A stretch of 64,000 bases of DNA, taken from NCBI GenBank assembly GCA_039566865.1, contig CM076960.1, positions 248,001-312,000 on the forward strand, written 5' to 3'. A program made the position numbers and the translations under genes. Shown here in pieces: positions 61,599 to 64,000 of the stretch (position 1 is its first letter; each line of letters starts with the position of its first letter). Origin of the DNA: Aurelia coerulea. Taxonomy: Eukaryota > Cnidaria > Scyphozoa > Semaeostomeae > Ulmaridae. The notes below the pieces were generated by a model that saw only the letters and a program-made list of their open reading frames with translations, searched no databases and had not been told where the DNA came from.

Positions 61599-62021
61599 TA
61601 CACGTTTTTTTTATAAGAAACTTGGATCAGCACTTAGTACTAAAAGTTTCTTAATTTCGCATGAAAATTTCGGTGTTTTAGTAGTAAAAGTTTCTTAATT
61701 AGTTTCTTATTTTTTTGGGCCTAAAATTGCGGTATTGTTCGAAGTTGAGCCTTCTTCTCGAGAAAGGGCTTCCATTTTGCATTGTCATTGTCATCAAGAA
61801 GAAGCCATGCACATCAAGGCAAAAATTTACCAATTTTGCAGTTAAAAGTCAAGAAAAGGCGAATGTACCTTTGTTAGAGAGACATAGAATAAGAGAGACA
61901 TACAGAAATAAAGTTTTAGAGTTTCTTAACTGTTCTTGAGCGTAGTACTAGAGTTTCTTAAATTTTTGGTCATCGTAGTACTAGTTTCTTATAAACCAGT
62001 TTCTTATAAAAAAAACGTGTA
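61599..62021. mobile_element. TAAGAAAC-rich element, copy 3, inverted relative to copy 2
   Basis: Starts TACACGTTTTTTTTATAAGA and ends with its inverse. Its interior is the reverse complement of copy 2 (for example TACTAAAAGTTTCTTAATTT). Confidence 0.85.
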
Positions 62022-64000
62022 CCTGGTATTATAAAGAACATTGCTAGTGTGGTGTAGTCCTCTAATAATATAAAACCAAGGCTTCGTTTCGTAAGGAGCA
62101 AAATGGCCTAAATTGCTAGGGAACCTCTGCATAGGAGAGTACCAAAAAGTAGGCTCAAAAAACCAAAAAAACCTTTCAGGTCACACTGCCACCCTTCGTA
62201 CGGAAAGTGGAGCATGAGACATTTCTGAATAGCGTCTTCCCCATTCACACTTTTGCAGCGACTACTAGCAACTTTGGGTGTTCCTTTCTCATGGTCCAAT
62301 TTTCGTTTCATTATTCTGACATTATCGGACGTTTCTGGCCCCGATCAGTGTCACACGAAAAGCTTTCCATTTGTTTGTGATGGCTTCGATTTCAAAAGGA
62401 TCTGTAGGATATAAGATTAAGATGCCGGAGTAATTCCCAGGTAAAGAACATTGCTGGTCTTCTCTGTTAATCAAAAAAGCGAAAGCTTCGTTTCGTATCG
62501 TGATGCAAAATGGCCTAAATTGCTATCAATTGAAACAGCCGATCGGCGTTCGTTGTGTCGTCTTTGACGTCATCCGTTATATTGAGAGTTACTGATAAAC
62601 AAAATTCCTTCGTTCCCGTGCATTTCATATCCAGACGTGTGAAAAGTCTATTCAAATTTAGAACCGACTGCATTGTTTCAAAGTATTATTTGACTGTTGA
62701 AAATTGAATAGTGATCGTTTCAAAGTTAGGGGAAATGTTTTGCCCCCACCCCATTTGAGCTTAAAACCCCACCAAATGATGCGAATTTTATGTCAATCGA
62801 TGCAGAATTTTGTCCTCTTTCGACTCATATTTTTTCTAGATTTTTATCTGAGATATTTCGGGAATTATCGAGTAAACTTTGAAATCGAAATCGAAGAACC
62901 GACTGCATTGTTTCAAGGTACTATTTACTGTTCAAAATTGAATACCGATTGTTTCTTAGTTGACGGAATGTTTTGTCCCCTCTTGAGCTGAAAACCCCAC
63001 CAAATGATGCGAATTTTATGTCAATCGATGCAGAATTTTGTCCTCTTTCGACTCATATTTATTCCAGATTTTTATCTGCAATAGTTCAGGAATTATCGAG
63101 TAAACTTTGAAATCGAAGTCGCGGAAAGGCCGTTCTACACAATGGTTCCACGCTAATTGGTCTCGAAAAGACAAAGGAAATCCAGTTTTTCGAAGTTAAC
63201 TCTCCGAATATTCATCCTAAAAATATGAAACTAGTTTGAGAAGATCGGCCATCTAATTCTGCATCGTTTGATGTATAAATCGCATGGTTTTGGTCAAAAA
63301 TGAAGGAATAAATGCGAGTTTTCTGTGAACCGTGAAATGAGCCGAGAACAAAAGAATCCTAAAAAATTCTCAACCAAAAAGCATCACAGCGGCAAAATCC
63401 ATTAAAAGCGGCCTCTGCGAAGGCAAACCGTTGGACTCGCGTTGAAGTTTCTTATTTAAATCCTCTTTTTGGGGTTTTTTCTCACAAATTTGTGTTGTTC
63501 TTTAAATAATGTTTACATCCGATATTTGGGGTATAAAGAGTAATTTATGACCTGACTTTTTCAGTTGTTTAGCAAAATTTCGAACAATTTCTTGTAGTAC
63601 TGTATGATAACCGTAAATACTTTCATGATAATTTCCAGTATTTTTCTTAAAATGATTAACTTTTGAACAGCTGAAAAATGTCGTTTCTCTCGGTACCTGT
63701 TTACTTCTCTCTTCAATTTGCTTTTCCATGATTTTCTGTTTTTTCCGCGCTTGTTTTCGGATGAATAACAAGTTTCTTCGAAGGTCTTCAAAATTCTCTG
63801 GAGCTTTAGAAATTGATTATATCTCAAAATAATAACCTCTGAAGTAAACGATTATTTTCGAGTAATTTCCTATTGTCACAAGAAGACCATATTTTCTTAA
63901 AGTCTCGGGATTAAAAAGAACAATTTCATAAAAATGTTTTGAGTACGGCAAGAAATTTTTTTTTGAAAAATAACATAAAAATTCTGAAATTAGCATCAAA
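62022..64000. other. Non-coding flank, end of window
   Basis: No supportable exon. A roughly 80-base block near 62030-62120 (AAGAACATTGCT ... AAAATGGCCTAAATTGCTA) recurs at 62440-62530, and a 236-bp tandem duplication covers 62663-63120. From 63400 on the sequence is AT-rich with overlapping short frames that I do not call. Confidence 0.6.
62663..63120. repeat. Two-copy tandem duplication of 236 bp
   Basis: ACCGACTGCATTGTTTCAA occurs at about 62663 and 62899. The following sequence (ACCCCACCAAATGATGCGAA, TTATCGAGTAAACTTTGAAA) is repeated in the same order. Confidence 0.88.

Noticed and set aside
63502..63827. Overlapping Lys-rich minus-strand frames near the window end
   Set aside because: Under 90 codons, overlapping in two frames, no splice or start context. 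Consistent with AT-rich background.

Overview
The window is eukaryotic and most likely from a cnidarian. Coding exons are broken by GT-AG introns, the DNA is AT-rich, and introns and spacers are crowded with short inverted-repeat transposons. The cnidarian call is an inference. It rests on the domain types seen (a WSC-type domain of the kind common in anthozoan and hydrozoan secreted proteins, a C-terminal LamG/concanavalin fold, and PA14 domains in animal extracellular proteins) and on a 3' fragment of a restriction-like-endonuclease non-LTR retrotransposon. No phylogenetic marker gene is present.

Two very large genes for secreted, low-complexity proteins dominate, both on the minus strand and in tandem. 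Gene A (55939 down to 27261) starts with a signal peptide. I can join 15 exons in one continuous frame, giving about 5,845 residues once one apparent missing base in exon 1 is allowed for. Its order is: a Ser/Glu/Lys/Asn-rich part with acidic Ser-Gly motifs, PA14 domain 1, Ala/Gly silk-like repeats, helix plus poly-Gly/poly-Pro blocks, a Gln- and His-rich exon, micro-exons, more helix plus poly-Gly, PA14 domain 2, a Gly-Leu-Gly-Ala-rich block, and a 5.3-kb last exon (Gly/Asn repeats, Asp/Glu/Lys stretches, His-rich stretches and a duplicated Pro-rich module). Gene B (21489 down to about 4140) also starts with a signal peptide. Twelve exons join in frame to about 2,872 residues, again allowing one apparent missing base in a poly-Pro tract. 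Its order is: basic/Pro/Ala-rich, WSC-type domain, acidic linker, von Willebrand A domain, a 1,532-residue Asn/Lys/Glu/Gln-rich exon with a His cluster, and a LamG-type domain at the end.

Nearly all introns in both genes are phase 1. The exceptions are the intron that splits each PA14 domain at the same place (phase 2), the intron after the WSC domain (phase 2) and the following one (phase 0). Symmetric 1-1 exons suit growth by exon duplication and shuffling, and internal duplications are visible at every scale. I infer that the two proteins are scaffold components of an extracellular material such as mesoglea, tube, periderm, adhesive or capsule. The sequence does not say which.

Layout: 1-2945 non-coding with repeats; 2946-21489 gene B and a possible extra 3' exon; 21490-27108 spacer full of inverted-repeat elements; 27109-55939 gene A; 55940-64000 upstream flank with degenerate tandem repeats, transposon pieces, an array of about 25 copies of a 69-bp satellite and paired inverted-repeat elements. 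No rRNA, tRNA or CRISPR array was recognised.
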